Shown here: one piece after another, positions 37,384 to 46,492 of the stretch
How positions within the stretch are numbered: the stretch's first letter is position 1
Layout of the letters: every line of letters starts with the position of its first letter
From: Candidatus Omnitrophota bacterium
Lineage (GTDB): Bacteria > Omnitrophota > Omnitrophia > Omnitrophales > Omnitrophaceae
Reading direction: 5' to 3'
NCBI GenBank assembly: GCA_029561555.1
Contig: JAKQXH010000069.1
Coordinates: forward strand, 1-54,009
DNA: 54,009 bases
Notes under the pieces: model-generated
The model's input: the letters and a program-made list of their open reading frames with translations, nothing else
What the model was told of the DNA's origin: nothing
The model's database searches: none
Made by a program: the position numbers and the translations under genes

Positions 37384-38436
37384 TTATCCTTTCAGGTAAG
37401 GCTTCAATTTCGCCATGGTTTTCGGGCCGATATCCCCGTCCACCGCAAGGCCTTTCCTCCTTTGAAAAGCCTTGACGGCGCGCGTTGTCTGATCCCCGAT
37501 AATCCCGTCCGCCTCACCGCAGGAAAATCCAGCCCGGTTTAGCGCCCTCTGCAACCGGGCGACTTGCTTGGAAGGTTTCTTGACGGAATTCACTTTCGAG
37601 CCCCCCCCCATCTTCCGGCACAAATTCGTGAGAACCGTCAAATCCCTCCAAAGGCTTGCGCTTCCCATCACAACCACCACCAAATCTTTCCGGCTGGGGC
37701 GGCGAATCTTGCCGACAAAACAATGCCGGGCCTTCCGGGTATAACCCGTTTTCCCCTGAACCCGATTGGAGGTTCTCCAGAGCATTTTGTTGGTACTTTT
37801 CAGGTAGTAGCGCCTCCCGTTCAGCGCCTTGATCGTCGCGGACCGCCGGGACATGGTTTCCACAATGAAGGAGTTCTTCCTTGCCTCTTTCATGATCAAC
37901 GCAAGATCATAGGCAGTGGAATATTGGGCCCGGGAATGCGGCAGGCCGTGAGGATTCACAAAGCGGGTTTCCTTCGCGCCGAGCCTTTTGGCTTCACGGT
38001 TCATGAGTTTCGAAAAAGCCGTTTCCGATCCGGAAACCGCCACCGCAAGCGTATGCGCGGCATCGTTCGCGGAAGTGATCAGCATCGCCCGGATCAGATC
38101 TTTGACGTAAAATCTTTCCCCCTTCCGCAAGCCGATGGTGCGTTTGGGAATATACTCCGCGCTTTTCGGCACCTGGACGATATGTTTCAGGGAAAACTTC
38201 TTCATCACCACAAGGGCCGTCATGATCTTGGTGGTGCTGGCCGCGGGCTGCTGCCGGTGAGGTGTCTTGGCAAAAAGGACTTTCCCGGAAGCCGGATCGA
38301 GCAAAATAGCGGATTTCGCGGAAAGCGAAGCGGCCGCATCGGAAATCTCGGCGGAAAAAGCGTATGAAGACATTTGCGCAAGCGGCGTAAGAATAAAAAA
38401 CAAGACTGCCAGGACAACCGTCAATTTTCCCCGCAT
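37384..38436 (-). CDS. D-alanyl-D-alanine carboxypeptidase (S11) with peptidoglycan-binding domain
   Basis: Exported DacA-like enzyme that trims the pentapeptide D-Ala. The 350-residue product has a signal peptide (cleavage near AFSA), the SxxK motif ASTTKIMTAL, SxN in TSANDAAH, and KTG in QGKTGYT. After about residue 270 comes a PG_binding_1 domain (VARLQRALNRAGF, DGIIGDQTTRAVKAFQ) in place of the usual PBP5 C-terminal domain. AAAGGAA ribosome site. Confidence 0.93.
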   Translation of the reverse strand: MRGKLTVVLAVLFFILTPLAQMSSYAFSAEISDAAASLSAKSAILLDPASGKVLFAKTPHRQQPAASTTKIMTALVVMKKFSLKHIVQVPKSAEYIPKRTIGLRKGERFYVKDLIRAMLITSANDAAHTLAVAVSGSETAFSKLMNREAKRLGAKETRFVNPHGLPHSRAQYSTAYDLALIMKEARKNSFIVETMSRRSATIKALNGRRYYLKSTNKMLWRTSNRVQGKTGYTRKARHCFVGKIRRPSRKDLVVVVMGSASLWRDLTVLTNLCRKMGGGSKVNSVKKPSKQVARLQRALNRAGFSCGEADGIIGDQTTRAVKAFQRRKGLAVDGDIGPKTMAKLKPYLKG

Positions 38437-38538
38437 TCAATTTCCTTTTCTGTTCCGGAATTTAGAAAAAAAGGTTGAGCCGTCCTTTTGTATCGTCTGG
38501 ATTGTGTAATACTTGACCCGAAGAAAGCAGTATTTTGC

Positions 38539-40125
38539 TTAGGAGGCGTATATCCGATAGTCGATATCGGGGAAAATATTATCTTTGGACTCAACATCGG
38601 CCAGCCAGCCTTCATCAATCGTGCCGTTGGTGATGTCGTCGTAGAGGCGCATAAACCGGAGGATATGGTCCTTCACCCGTCTTTGGGCATATTCAACAAC
38701 CGTCCCGGTTTTCATGATAAATGCCCAGTCGCTGGATTCGGCAAGCAAAAGCTCCCGCGCGGCCTGCTTCAAAGCCCGCTCCAACAAACCATTCGCACTT
38801 TTGAATCTCGAAGCAAGCTCATTCATCCTCTGAGAGGCCTCATGGAAATGCCGGTACACCCAGTCATTGCTCCCGTTCAGCCAATACTCGCTGAACCCCT
38901 TCCAACCCCAGCTCGAGAACGACGGCGTAATCACCTGATTCCGCTTGTTTTCTTTCAGGTAATCGTGAGCCGTCGTCAGCTTCAGCATTTTTGAATCGCA
39001 GGAAATCTTCCGGATCAGGAAGTCAAGCCACTGCGGCCCTTCATACCACCAGTGCCCGAACAATTCCGCGTCGTAAGGCGCGACAATCACGGGTTTCTTT
39101 CCCAACCGCCCGTGAAGATATTCGACCTGCCGTTCGCGATTGAACATAAAATTACCGGCATGATACGCGGCTTTCTCGCGGGCAACCTGCGGCTGATACG
39201 GTTCCTTGTGATCCGTCGGGCCGGTGATGCGGTAATATTTAATCCCCGTGTTGATTCGAATGCCGTCGGGATGGATATACGGTTTGATGTAATCAAATTC
39301 CAAATCGAACCCGATATCGCGGTAAAACTCCCGGTAGAAGAAATCCCCCGGATACCCTTCTTTCGCGCTCCAAACCTGTTTGGAAGACTCCAAGTCACGT
39401 CCGAACGCCGCTACCCCGCTCCGGCAATAAACCGGCGCAAATACGCCGTATTTCGGCCGCGGGCTTCCGTGCAAAATCCCGTGCGTATCCAAAAAGAAGT
39501 AACGGATGCCGTTTTGATTCAGAATTTCGTCATCACCGGGATTGTAGCCGCATTCCGGAAGCCAGATCCCGCGCGGAGACCGGCCGAAAACCGAGCGGTA
39601 ATGATCGGCCGCCACTTTGATCTGCGCCCGAACCGATTGTTTGGTCGTATCCATCAGCGGAAGAAACCCGTGAGTCGCCCCGCAGGTGAGCACGTCAAGT
39701 TTCCCGAGATCCTGGAATTTTTTGAAAGCCCGGAGAAGATTTTTCTGGTAACGGTCGACGAAAATGGAACGGGCTTTCCGGAAATTGTCGAGATACATCT
39801 TGGCCAGATGATTGAATTCCGGCTGCCAACGGGTCCGGTCGACTTCTTTCTCGGCCAATTCGATCAGTTTTTCCAAATGACGGAGGTAACGGTCCTGCAG
39901 CAAAGCATCCCCAAGCATCGATGCCAGCGGAGGAGTGACCGACATGGTCATCCGGAAATCGATTTTCTCGTCAACCAAACGGTCAAAAATATCGATCAGA
40001 GGGATGTAGGTTTCGGTGATGGCCTCGTAAAGCCAATCTTCTTCCAGAAAGTATTCGTGTTCCGGATGGCGGACAAACGGAAGATGAGCGTGAAGAACCA
40101 GCAGAAGATATCCGATTTCCTTCAT
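38539..40125 (-). CDS. GH57 1,4-alpha-glucan branching enzyme (DUF1957 type)
   Basis: Cytosolic alpha-glucan enzyme acting in glycogen metabolism. The 528-residue product has HAHLPFVRHPE (conserved His), the nucleophile region GIWLPECGY (Glu), the acid region APYDAELFGHWWYEG (Asp), and a C-terminal helical domain ending in SWGWKGFSEYWLNGSNDW and beyond, as in GH57 branching enzymes. Starts 15 bp after the DUF4912 gene, with which it pairs in many genomes. Confidence 0.92.
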   Translation of the reverse strand: MKEIGYLLLVLHAHLPFVRHPEHEYFLEEDWLYEAITETYIPLIDIFDRLVDEKIDFRMTMSVTPPLASMLGDALLQDRYLRHLEKLIELAEKEVDRTRWQPEFNHLAKMYLDNFRKARSIFVDRYQKNLLRAFKKFQDLGKLDVLTCGATHGFLPLMDTTKQSVRAQIKVAADHYRSVFGRSPRGIWLPECGYNPGDDEILNQNGIRYFFLDTHGILHGSPRPKYGVFAPVYCRSGVAAFGRDLESSKQVWSAKEGYPGDFFYREFYRDIGFDLEFDYIKPYIHPDGIRINTGIKYYRITGPTDHKEPYQPQVAREKAAYHAGNFMFNRERQVEYLHGRLGKKPVIVAPYDAELFGHWWYEGPQWLDFLIRKISCDSKMLKLTTAHDYLKENKRNQVITPSFSSWGWKGFSEYWLNGSNDWVYRHFHEASQRMNELASRFKSANGLLERALKQAARELLLAESSDWAFIMKTGTVVEYAQRRVKDHILRFMRLYDDITNGTIDEGWLADVESKDNIFPDIDYRIYAS

Positions 40126-40140
40126 CGAAGACGCTACACC

Positions 40141-41283
40141 CTATCCCCAGATCGTATCTTTCTTAACCCGGATCTCCGCTTTTCTGGTATCGTCCTCGTC
40201 ACGGGAAACGGCCTGTATCGGAAGGTTCTTGTCCCCGTCCGGCAGAAAATACCGGAGAGAGAAAGTACCGTCGGGACGGAGCTGAATCTTTTCGCCCGAC
40301 ACGGTAACCTTGGCATCCGGCATCGTCCGACCGTACACCAAAAGTTCCGTCCAAACTTCGAAGAAAAATCCTTTTCGCTTGCCCTTTTGCCACATGCCGG
40401 GGCTGGTCACGCCGGGACTGGTGATCCCAAAACCGGGAGAGGAAACCATCTGCTCAAGCAGCTGCTTCTTTCTTTCCTTGAACTCGGCTGACGAAAGTCC
40501 GACTCCAAATCCGCCGGACAGCGCGTAAATCTCCTCAAAATCAACCGCCATCCACTCTTCGTCAATGACGTCCGAGGGAACGTCACGAGGCGTTTTTGCC
40601 ACATTGCTCCGGGCAACCAGGTAAAAATTGTTCTGGGCGTCCAAAAGCCCCAAATCCACCAAATAGGACCGATTGGGAATCCCGACGTGAATATACCAGT
40701 TTTTCGCGTCTAAAATCACGTCCATGTCAAAATTCCAATGCGCATTCTTGCCGTTAAAATCGATATCCGTCACGTCATACACGCGCAGGATCGGACGCAT
40801 CTTTCCGTAATGCTCGCGCATCAAGCCGGTAACTTTTTGAATCGTGCTGGTACTGATATCCCAGTAGACGAATGCCCAATAGGGATCCCGAACCATCAGT
40901 ACGATTTTGGTCTGCTCATAAGACAGCGGCAATTCCCCTTTAGGAGCCGACGGGGCCACCCGCCGGGCGGCTATTACGGCAAGCCGGGAAGGACTTTCAT
41001 CCTTAGCCGCTTCGGTGTGATAAGTCGGCTCATAGTAAGGCTTTGTATCTCCCGCCGTATCGCGCCGTGAGGAAACTTTCTCGACCAGTTTCTTTCCCCG
41101 TAAGGAAGGTTTCTTATCTTCCGCAGACTGAGGCTTGGTTCCGGGTACCGCTTGCGAAGCCATTTCCTTTTTCTGAATCATTTTAATGAGTTCATTTTTG
41201 CGGTAGAGATAAGGCATCCGGATTTTCAATTGTTTTGCACGATCCAGCAATTCCTTTTTTGAGAGAGAATTTAGGTCTTTCAT
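40141..41283 (-). CDS. DUF4912 protein with N-terminal Rho/SAP-like domain
   Basis: The 380-residue product begins with a SAP/Rho-N-like helix pair (LSKKELLDRAKQLKI), a low-complexity basic linker, then a DUF4912 domain with DPYWAFVYWDIS and LRVYDVTDID, and a tail with SPGFGITSPGVTSPGMW repeats and FFFEVWTELLVYGRT. DUF4912 proteins lie next to GH57 branching enzymes in many bacteria and probably assist alpha-glucan metabolism by a CBM-like fold; that role is inference. AAGGAG ribosome site and its own promoter. Confidence 0.85.
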   Translation of the reverse strand: MKDLNSLSKKELLDRAKQLKIRMPYLYRKNELIKMIQKKEMASQAVPGTKPQSAEDKKPSLRGKKLVEKVSSRRDTAGDTKPYYEPTYHTEAAKDESPSRLAVIAARRVAPSAPKGELPLSYEQTKIVLMVRDPYWAFVYWDISTSTIQKVTGLMREHYGKMRPILRVYDVTDIDFNGKNAHWNFDMDVILDAKNWYIHVGIPNRSYLVDLGLLDAQNNFYLVARSNVAKTPRDVPSDVIDEEWMAVDFEEIYALSGGFGVGLSSAEFKERKKQLLEQMVSSPGFGITSPGVTSPGMWQKGKRKGFFFEVWTELLVYGRTMPDAKVTVSGEKIQLRPDGTFSLRYFLPDGDKNLPIQAVSRDEDDTRKAEIRVKKDTIWG

Positions 41284-41370
41284 GGGAAAAAATCTCCTTA
41301 ATTTTTTTACCGCTTCTCCAAATTATTGTCCTGCAAGAGTTGTAAAGTATTTATGAGAAAGGTGAGTATT

Positions 41371-41398
41371 ATTGTAGTACCAAGCCGGGGAATGTAAA
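41371..41398 (-). promoter_or_regulatory. Promoter of the DUF4912-GH57 operon
   Basis: Minus-strand TTTACA (41393-41398), 16-bp spacer, TACAAT (41371-41376). Leader about 80 nt. Confidence 0.6.
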
Positions 41399-41601
41399 GT
41401 TATTTTTTCGGGATTTCGGAAGCCTTTCCGGAGTGAGAAATCCGGTTCAAAACTCTAACTTTAGACAAGAAAATAATTTGCCTTCTCGTTTTTTATTTTT
41501 CAGAAATTTCAGGATCGAACTTTCGGGGCGCAAAGAGCATCAAAACTCTTTCCCCAAGCAACCGGACCCGCCGAATTTCGTTTTATCAAGTTTAAACATC
41601 C
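41399..41601. other. Non-coding gap with one hairpin
   Basis: Between the EamA gene end and the DUF4912 promoter. GGGG-cgc-AAAGAG (about 41525-41537) pairs with CTCTTT-CCCC (about 41546-41555). No T-run follows on either strand, so it is a weak terminator candidate for the EamA gene. Nothing else seen. Confidence 0.35.
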
Positions 41602-42018
41602 TCAACGTAACAGCATCACGCCAAAAACAACTAATGCAATCCCGCACAATTTAGAAACCGTTATGCTTTCCGAAAGAAAGATCAGTGCAAGAAAGAACGT
41701 GATGAGGGGATAAATTCCCGCGACCGCGGTAACTTTTGAGGCCTCCCCCGCCTTCAGAGCCTGATAAAAAACAAACTGCCCGACAAAACTTGCGATAAAG
41801 CCCCCGAACGCGAGAAAAAAGAAAGATTTCGGATTCATCTCACGAAATGCGTTGTGCGGAGGAACCAGGAAAGCGTAAAAAAGCAAGCCCGTAAAAATCC
41901 CCACACATCTCGCGTAGAGTCCGACTTGCGGACGAACCCCGGACAATCCGATTTTTTCAAGCAGGGGAACAAATCCCCAAATCACCGCAGTCAGCAAGGC
42001 CCAGGAAAAAGGCTTCAT
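41602..42018 (-). CDS. Half-size EamA-family membrane protein
   Basis: The 138-residue product has about five transmembrane segments and one EamA repeat (WALLTAVIWGFVPLLEK at the start, GIYPLITFFLALIFLSESIT near the end). Typical EamA transporters have two repeats, so this one must act as a dimer, like small multidrug-resistance-type exporters. Substrate unknown. AGGAGG ribosome site; 19 bp after the YraQ-type permease, so probably one operon. Confidence 0.85.
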   Translation of the reverse strand: MKPFSWALLTAVIWGFVPLLEKIGLSGVRPQVGLYARCVGIFTGLLFYAFLVPPHNAFREMNPKSFFFLAFGGFIASFVGQFVFYQALKAGEASKVTAVAGIYPLITFFLALIFLSESITVSKLCGIALVVFGVMLLR

Positions 42019-42037
42019 GAATTTCCTCCTCGTTCGG

Positions 42038-43120
42038 TCAAAAAACCCGGTTAAAAACCCACCCCAGTAGAATCACTTGCGGCAGCGCCACGGCCATGGT
42101 CCACAAAGCGGTCCGTCTCCCGATATTGATCCAAATTAGCCCGATCTCCGTATAATCCGTCACGACGCCCCCCATTAAGAAAACAAACGCATTTCCGAAA
42201 GCGCCGGTATTCCGGTACAATTCAAAGGCCAAAGGTGACGTCCCTTCCGAACAGACCTCAAACACGGTTGCCGCCGCCATGGTAACCAACAATCCCAAAA
42301 ACGACGGCCCGAAGAACCGATGAAACACATCGTGCGGCACATAGGCGGAAGTCAGCCCCGCCAGAATTATTCCGATCAGAATCCACCACAGAACCATATC
42401 CGTAAGCGCCGTGGTCCCCTTCGCAATGCCGCGAAAATCTTTCGCGACGGACTCCAAATTAAAGCGATATTCCGAAAATCGTCTTTTCAGATCGCGGCGG
42501 ATCGAAAAACCGGTCTCGACCGAAACCGAATTCTTGTTCCGTTCGATCCTACCTTTTTCATCCAGCTTCTGAAGAGAAAACCCGGTAATCAGCGCGACCA
42601 CGAGAGCCGAGGCAATAATCACAAATCCTTTCCAGCCGAAAAATCCGATCAGCAAAAACGTCATGGGAAGATTGGCCCAGGGACTGGCCAGGAGGAAACT
42701 TACCACGGCAGGGCCGGAAGCCCCTTTTTTGTGCAATTCCATCGAAAGCGCGAGGATCCCGTGACTGCAGGCCGTCATCAAAAACCCGAATCCCGCCGCA
42801 TAGAAAATAGTCCTTTTCTTCCGTTGCGCCAGATACTTCGAAATATATTCGCGGGGAATGTAATAATCGATCATGCCTCCCAAGACAAGCCCCAAAATCA
42901 TCGGCAGAGCAATCATCCTCCCGTAATCCAAAATCGCCTTCCGGAACGGCACCAGAATCGGAATCCAACGGGCGCTGAACAGAAGAAGAACGAGAGCCGC
43001 AAGAACAATCCATAAATGTTTCGTCCCCTTTTGGGATGGATTGCCGCATCCCGCAGATTTCGAACAACAAGACGGAAGCTCCGATCCTCCGTTTTCCTTT
43101 TCTTTCGCCTCGCCATGCAT
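42038..43120 (-). CDS. YraQ/DUF318-family permease with Cys-rich N-terminus
   Basis: The 360-residue product has two DUF318 halves, each with several membrane helices and motifs such as TACSHGILALSMELHKKGA, LLASPWANLPMTFLL and EVCSEGTSPLAFEL. The cytoplasmic N-terminus carries SCCSKSAGCG, a possible metal or arsenic-binding patch. The family includes ArsP, an exporter of organoarsenicals, but most members are uncharacterised. Follows the radical SAM gene by 51 bp. Confidence 0.82.
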   Translation of the reverse strand: MHGEAKEKENGGSELPSCCSKSAGCGNPSQKGTKHLWIVLAALVLLLFSARWIPILVPFRKAILDYGRMIALPMILGLVLGGMIDYYIPREYISKYLAQRKKRTIFYAAGFGFLMTACSHGILALSMELHKKGASGPAVVSFLLASPWANLPMTFLLIGFFGWKGFVIIASALVVALITGFSLQKLDEKGRIERNKNSVSVETGFSIRRDLKRRFSEYRFNLESVAKDFRGIAKGTTALTDMVLWWILIGIILAGLTSAYVPHDVFHRFFGPSFLGLLVTMAAATVFEVCSEGTSPLAFELYRNTGAFGNAFVFLMGGVVTDYTEIGLIWINIGRRTALWTMAVALPQVILLGWVFNRVF

Positions 43121-43171
43121 ATTTTCCAGCCCAAGTTTTTCCTAAAATAGACGGAAGATTATTTTCCCATT

Positions 43172-44509
43172 TTAAGCGATCGGATTCAATCTCGCGGGAA
43201 ATTTATTTCCGGAATTCGATTCCCGCGAAAGCTGTTTCAAGCGGTTCAGTTCTCCCTCACCGAGCAGAATCTCCGAAAAAGCCGTTTTATTATGCCACAA
43301 AGGCTCGTCCAGATTCGCCCACGTCCGGCAAACTTCACCGTCCGGTGTTCCGGGAATCGGCGAAAATTCGGCCAGCATGCTTCGGATCCCCAGCGAATGG
43401 ACAAACCGAATGGCTCTCTCGGCATCCTGTTCGCATCCGCGGGGATGCCCCACGATAATGTATGCGGTAATATTTTCCCGGTCCACGCCCGCCTCGCAAA
43501 GCGCCTTGACCGCCCGGACAAATTCCTTCGGATAGACCTTTCCCCCCGTCCGTTTCTGCCATTCCGGGGAATCGCTTTCAAACCCGAGAAAGAATGTTTT
43601 GAACCCGGCCCGAACCATCCGTTCGGCAAGCAAAGGCGTCAAAAAACGGGCATTCAAAGCATTCGGTGTGTGAAAATTTACTTTGGTCCCTGACTCGACA
43701 ACTGATTTCAGGAAAGGCAAAAGGATTTCATCCGGAGAATAAAGAAGCGCGTCGTCATAAAAGGCAATATTCCTCACTCCCCGCTGATGTAAAAATTTTA
43801 ATTCAGAAAGAGCTTGTGATAATGAACGGGCTTGAAAGCCGGGATACTTCTGAGGAACAGAACAATAGCTGCAGCAAAAAGGACATCCGTCCGTCAACTT
43901 CAGTACCCCGGTCGTTAAATTCGGATACCCCTCCCAGAACGGAAGCGCTTCCGTTTCCGGAATCATCCCCATGAATTCCCAAAGAGGTCCGAGGTCAATT
44001 CCCTTCACGACAAAATCCGCCCCTAATTCCATAGCATGATCTCCGCAAAGCGTCGCATAGACTCCGCCGAGAATAATTCTCGCCCTAGGAAACGCCCTTC
44101 GGACATCTTCGATCACCTCACGGACGCCCGGATACCAATAAGTCATGCCGGTTTCAATTAAGACAAAATCAAACGGCCCGTTACTCTCCAAAAATTGTTT
44201 AAAGCACAGACGGGAAAGCCCGTAACGCCGGTATCTGCGGCGGACCGCGGAAAAACAAGAAGGCTTTTCGATCTCCGCATCCGGGAATTTTCCCCGTCCC
44301 CAAAGATCTGACATTCGGGACTTTTTAGAATCATTCGAAGGATGGAAACGGTCCAGATAATCAAACAAAGACAAGGAGGCCTTCCCCTTCAGGTAACCGC
44401 CGACCCGCAAAAGGCCGTAAGGTTTCAGCCAGAAATCATAAGCGGAAAAATCATAAATGGGGGGATTGACCAGTAAAATCCGGGGGATCGGTTCCAAGCG
44501 ACTGCTCAC
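43172..44509 (-). CDS. B12-binding-type radical SAM protein
   Basis: The product (445 aa from GTG 44509) begins with RILLVNPPIYDF, as in B12-binding-domain radical SAM proteins, followed by a Rossmann-like region (FVLIETGMTYWYPG, IILGGVYATLCGDHA) and the SAM cluster motif CPFCCSYCS (CX3CX2C). Later motifs FFLGFESDS and YIIVGHPRG are typical. The GTG start shares four bases with the stop of the upstream HTH gene (GTGA), a sign of coupling. Substrate unknown. Confidence 0.85.
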   Translation of the reverse strand: MSSRLEPIPRILLVNPPIYDFSAYDFWLKPYGLLRVGGYLKGKASLSLFDYLDRFHPSNDSKKSRMSDLWGRGKFPDAEIEKPSCFSAVRRRYRRYGLSRLCFKQFLESNGPFDFVLIETGMTYWYPGVREVIEDVRRAFPRARIILGGVYATLCGDHAMELGADFVVKGIDLGPLWEFMGMIPETEALPFWEGYPNLTTGVLKLTDGCPFCCSYCSVPQKYPGFQARSLSQALSELKFLHQRGVRNIAFYDDALLYSPDEILLPFLKSVVESGTKVNFHTPNALNARFLTPLLAERMVRAGFKTFFLGFESDSPEWQKRTGGKVYPKEFVRAVKALCEAGVDRENITAYIIVGHPRGCEQDAERAIRFVHSLGIRSMLAEFSPIPGTPDGEVCRTWANLDEPLWHNKTAFSEILLGEGELNRLKQLSRESNSGNKFPARLNPIA

Positions 44510-44727
44510 CCTTCTTCGAAAGCACCGCCGGAGCCCCGGCAATCTTCCGGTTCCGCTTCAATTCGAAGAAGAATTTTCTCGATGCGATCGACATCCTTCC
44601 ATATCGGCACCACTTCTCCTTCCAGGATTTTCTGGACATAGGAGGAAGGCAACCCCGTCCGCGCGGCCAGCTCCACATAGCGGACTTTCAATTTATTGCG
44701 AAGGCGCTCCAATTCTTGGGGAGTCAT
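44506..44727 (-). CDS. Small HTH (XRE-like) DNA-binding protein
   Basis: A 73-residue product with a helix-turn-helix pattern RYVELAARTGLPSSYVQKILEG, similar to the XRE/Cro family, and a Glu/Gly-rich tail. ATG 44727 lacks a clear ribosome site and lies within the 3' region after DUF6178; a longer frame to 44859 overlaps that gene and is less likely. Overlaps the radical SAM start by GTGA. Confidence 0.65.
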   Translation of the reverse strand: MTPQELERLRNKLKVRYVELAARTGLPSSYVQKILEGEVVPIWKDVDRIEKILLRIEAEPEDCRGSGGAFEEG

Positions 44728-44782
44728 AATGTTTGTGATTGATTTTTCGAAAACCCTAAAATACCGGCCAAACGAACGCGCC

Positions 44783-46456
44783 TCAGGAAACGCAAAGCGC
44801 CGAAACGAATCTTCTGTCGATTTTTGCGGAAGGATCCAATCCTCCCAACTCCTCCTCAAGATTTTGAAATACCCGGTCCCACAAAAAAGCCGTTTGCCGC
44901 CTTTCGGATTCCGAGAAAAAAGTATTCAGGAATTCCTCCTTCCGGGAATCGATCAAAACACGCTTCCCGTCTCGGTTTTCAAAAGCCTCTCGGAGAAACA
45001 AAACGAGTGCTTCCTTCTTCAAGCAGGATTCGATCCTTTTTCCGTTCGCGACAAAACCGGCGAAAAAAGTCCCGAGCAAACCGAAAAAAGTTTTCGCAAC
45101 CGATTCGGAAGAACCCGGTTCCAGTCCTTTCACGATCTCTTTCGCAAACCGTCCGAAAACTAAACGGACTTCCGTCAATCTGGTCTCCGCCCATTCCGCG
45201 TCCGCAAGGCTCCTGAAATCACGGTACTCCTCCGAAGCTTTTCCTTCCGAGGCAACCGGGAAAACCGGCACCGTTTTCAAAAGCCCCTGAAATAAAAGAC
45301 CGTAAGGAATGTCCAATGCATCAAGAAAAACCTTCTGCGTATCATGCGGAATCTCGCGCACAATCCCCTGCGCCGCTTCCCGCAATTTCAGAAGAAGCCC
45401 GAACCCCCAACGAAAAATAATCTCAACCCACCGTTCGTTTAAAATTTTCGCGGCCTTCTCGGGATTTTTTTCGCTCAAGTCTTCCAACCCGACACTCACA
45501 AAAAACCTTGCCCGCGCAATGCCTTCCCGGATCACTTCTTCGGACGCAAAATCGATCTTGGTGCTCGCAATGACTTTATTCGAAAGCCAGACCAGCTCTT
45601 CCTGCAGGGAATCCCGTTTCGGAAGATCCTCCTCCGTAAATCTCAGAAGGACTTCGTCCAGGAACAGACGATCCGGAGACCACAGAAGGGGATAGTTGGG
45701 CGCTTTGGAATGGCGAAAAAACGTTCGCGCTTTCCCTTCGCGGCCCTCATCCTTCATCGGAAACGATTCAAATTCTTTCTCCGAAATCGGCCGGTAGATC
45801 TGCCTCGCCGCTTCCGGGCTGACAAATCCGCGCTCGCCGAGGCGCATTTCCCGCTGACGGTATGCTTCTTCTTCCAGTTCGTCCTCAAGTTCGTTCATCA
45901 CCCCTTCGAGAACGGCCGCATACCTCCCCCGCCGGTTTTCGAAGAGAACTTCAAGCACCCGCTTCACGGTTTCGAGATTTTCCTCGTCCACGAAAACGAA
46001 GTAGTACTCATCGAGCGTGAAATAAGGCGTATCTCCCAGCATTTCGTCGGGAACGAATTCCCATTCGCGTTTCGCGATTTTCACAAACCGCCCGAAACTC
46101 GCGACAATCGTCTCGTAATCCATCGCATCAAACCATGCGAGAAGCCTTGTCTCATCGGCCAGCAGCGTTTCAAGCCAGTAAATGAACCCTTTCGGATTGA
46201 TCCGGTCGCCCTTCCAGCATTCGACGTCCGACAAAAACAAAAGCTGGGGAAGATTCGCGTAGCGGATAATTTCGCTCCGCTCCTCGAGATCCAACTCCTG
46301 GGTGACCAGCAGCAGCTCTTCGGGCGCGAGCGACTGAGTTAATTCCTGCGGCGAGTGCGAATAGAAAAGGAGCTCCCCCTTCTCCCGGAAGGAGATTTCA
46401 TGAAAAATCTTCGACTGTTCTTCGGTATTCAGCGATTCAAACGTTTCCTTGTCCAT
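44783..46456 (-). CDS. DUF6178-family protein
   Basis: The 557-residue product is acidic and alpha-helical, with no signal peptide or membrane segment. It has the traits of the DUF6178 family: LFYSHSPQELTQSLAPEELL-type start, TPYFTLDEYYFVF, and a C-terminal half rich in Phe and Glu. Function unknown. Its 3' end is close to the HTH gene, which links it to the radical SAM gene; 36 bp after the DJ-1 gene. Confidence 0.72.
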   Translation of the reverse strand: MDKETFESLNTEEQSKIFHEISFREKGELLFYSHSPQELTQSLAPEELLLVTQELDLEERSEIIRYANLPQLLFLSDVECWKGDRINPKGFIYWLETLLADETRLLAWFDAMDYETIVASFGRFVKIAKREWEFVPDEMLGDTPYFTLDEYYFVFVDEENLETVKRVLEVLFENRRGRYAAVLEGVMNELEDELEEEAYRQREMRLGERGFVSPEAARQIYRPISEKEFESFPMKDEGREGKARTFFRHSKAPNYPLLWSPDRLFLDEVLLRFTEEDLPKRDSLQEELVWLSNKVIASTKIDFASEEVIREGIARARFFVSVGLEDLSEKNPEKAAKILNERWVEIIFRWGFGLLLKLREAAQGIVREIPHDTQKVFLDALDIPYGLLFQGLLKTVPVFPVASEGKASEEYRDFRSLADAEWAETRLTEVRLVFGRFAKEIVKGLEPGSSESVAKTFFGLLGTFFAGFVANGKRIESCLKKEALVLFLREAFENRDGKRVLIDSRKEEFLNTFFSESERRQTAFLWDRVFQNLEEELGGLDPSAKIDRRFVSALCVS

Positions 46457-46492
46457 GATCGTATCCCGAGAATCGGCCTCAGGGCCGGAGGG

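Noticed and set aside
39052-40491. 479-codon plus-strand frame
   Set aside because: Antisense to the GH57 and DUF4912 genes, no recognisable protein, no ribosome site; a shadow of GC-rich codon use.
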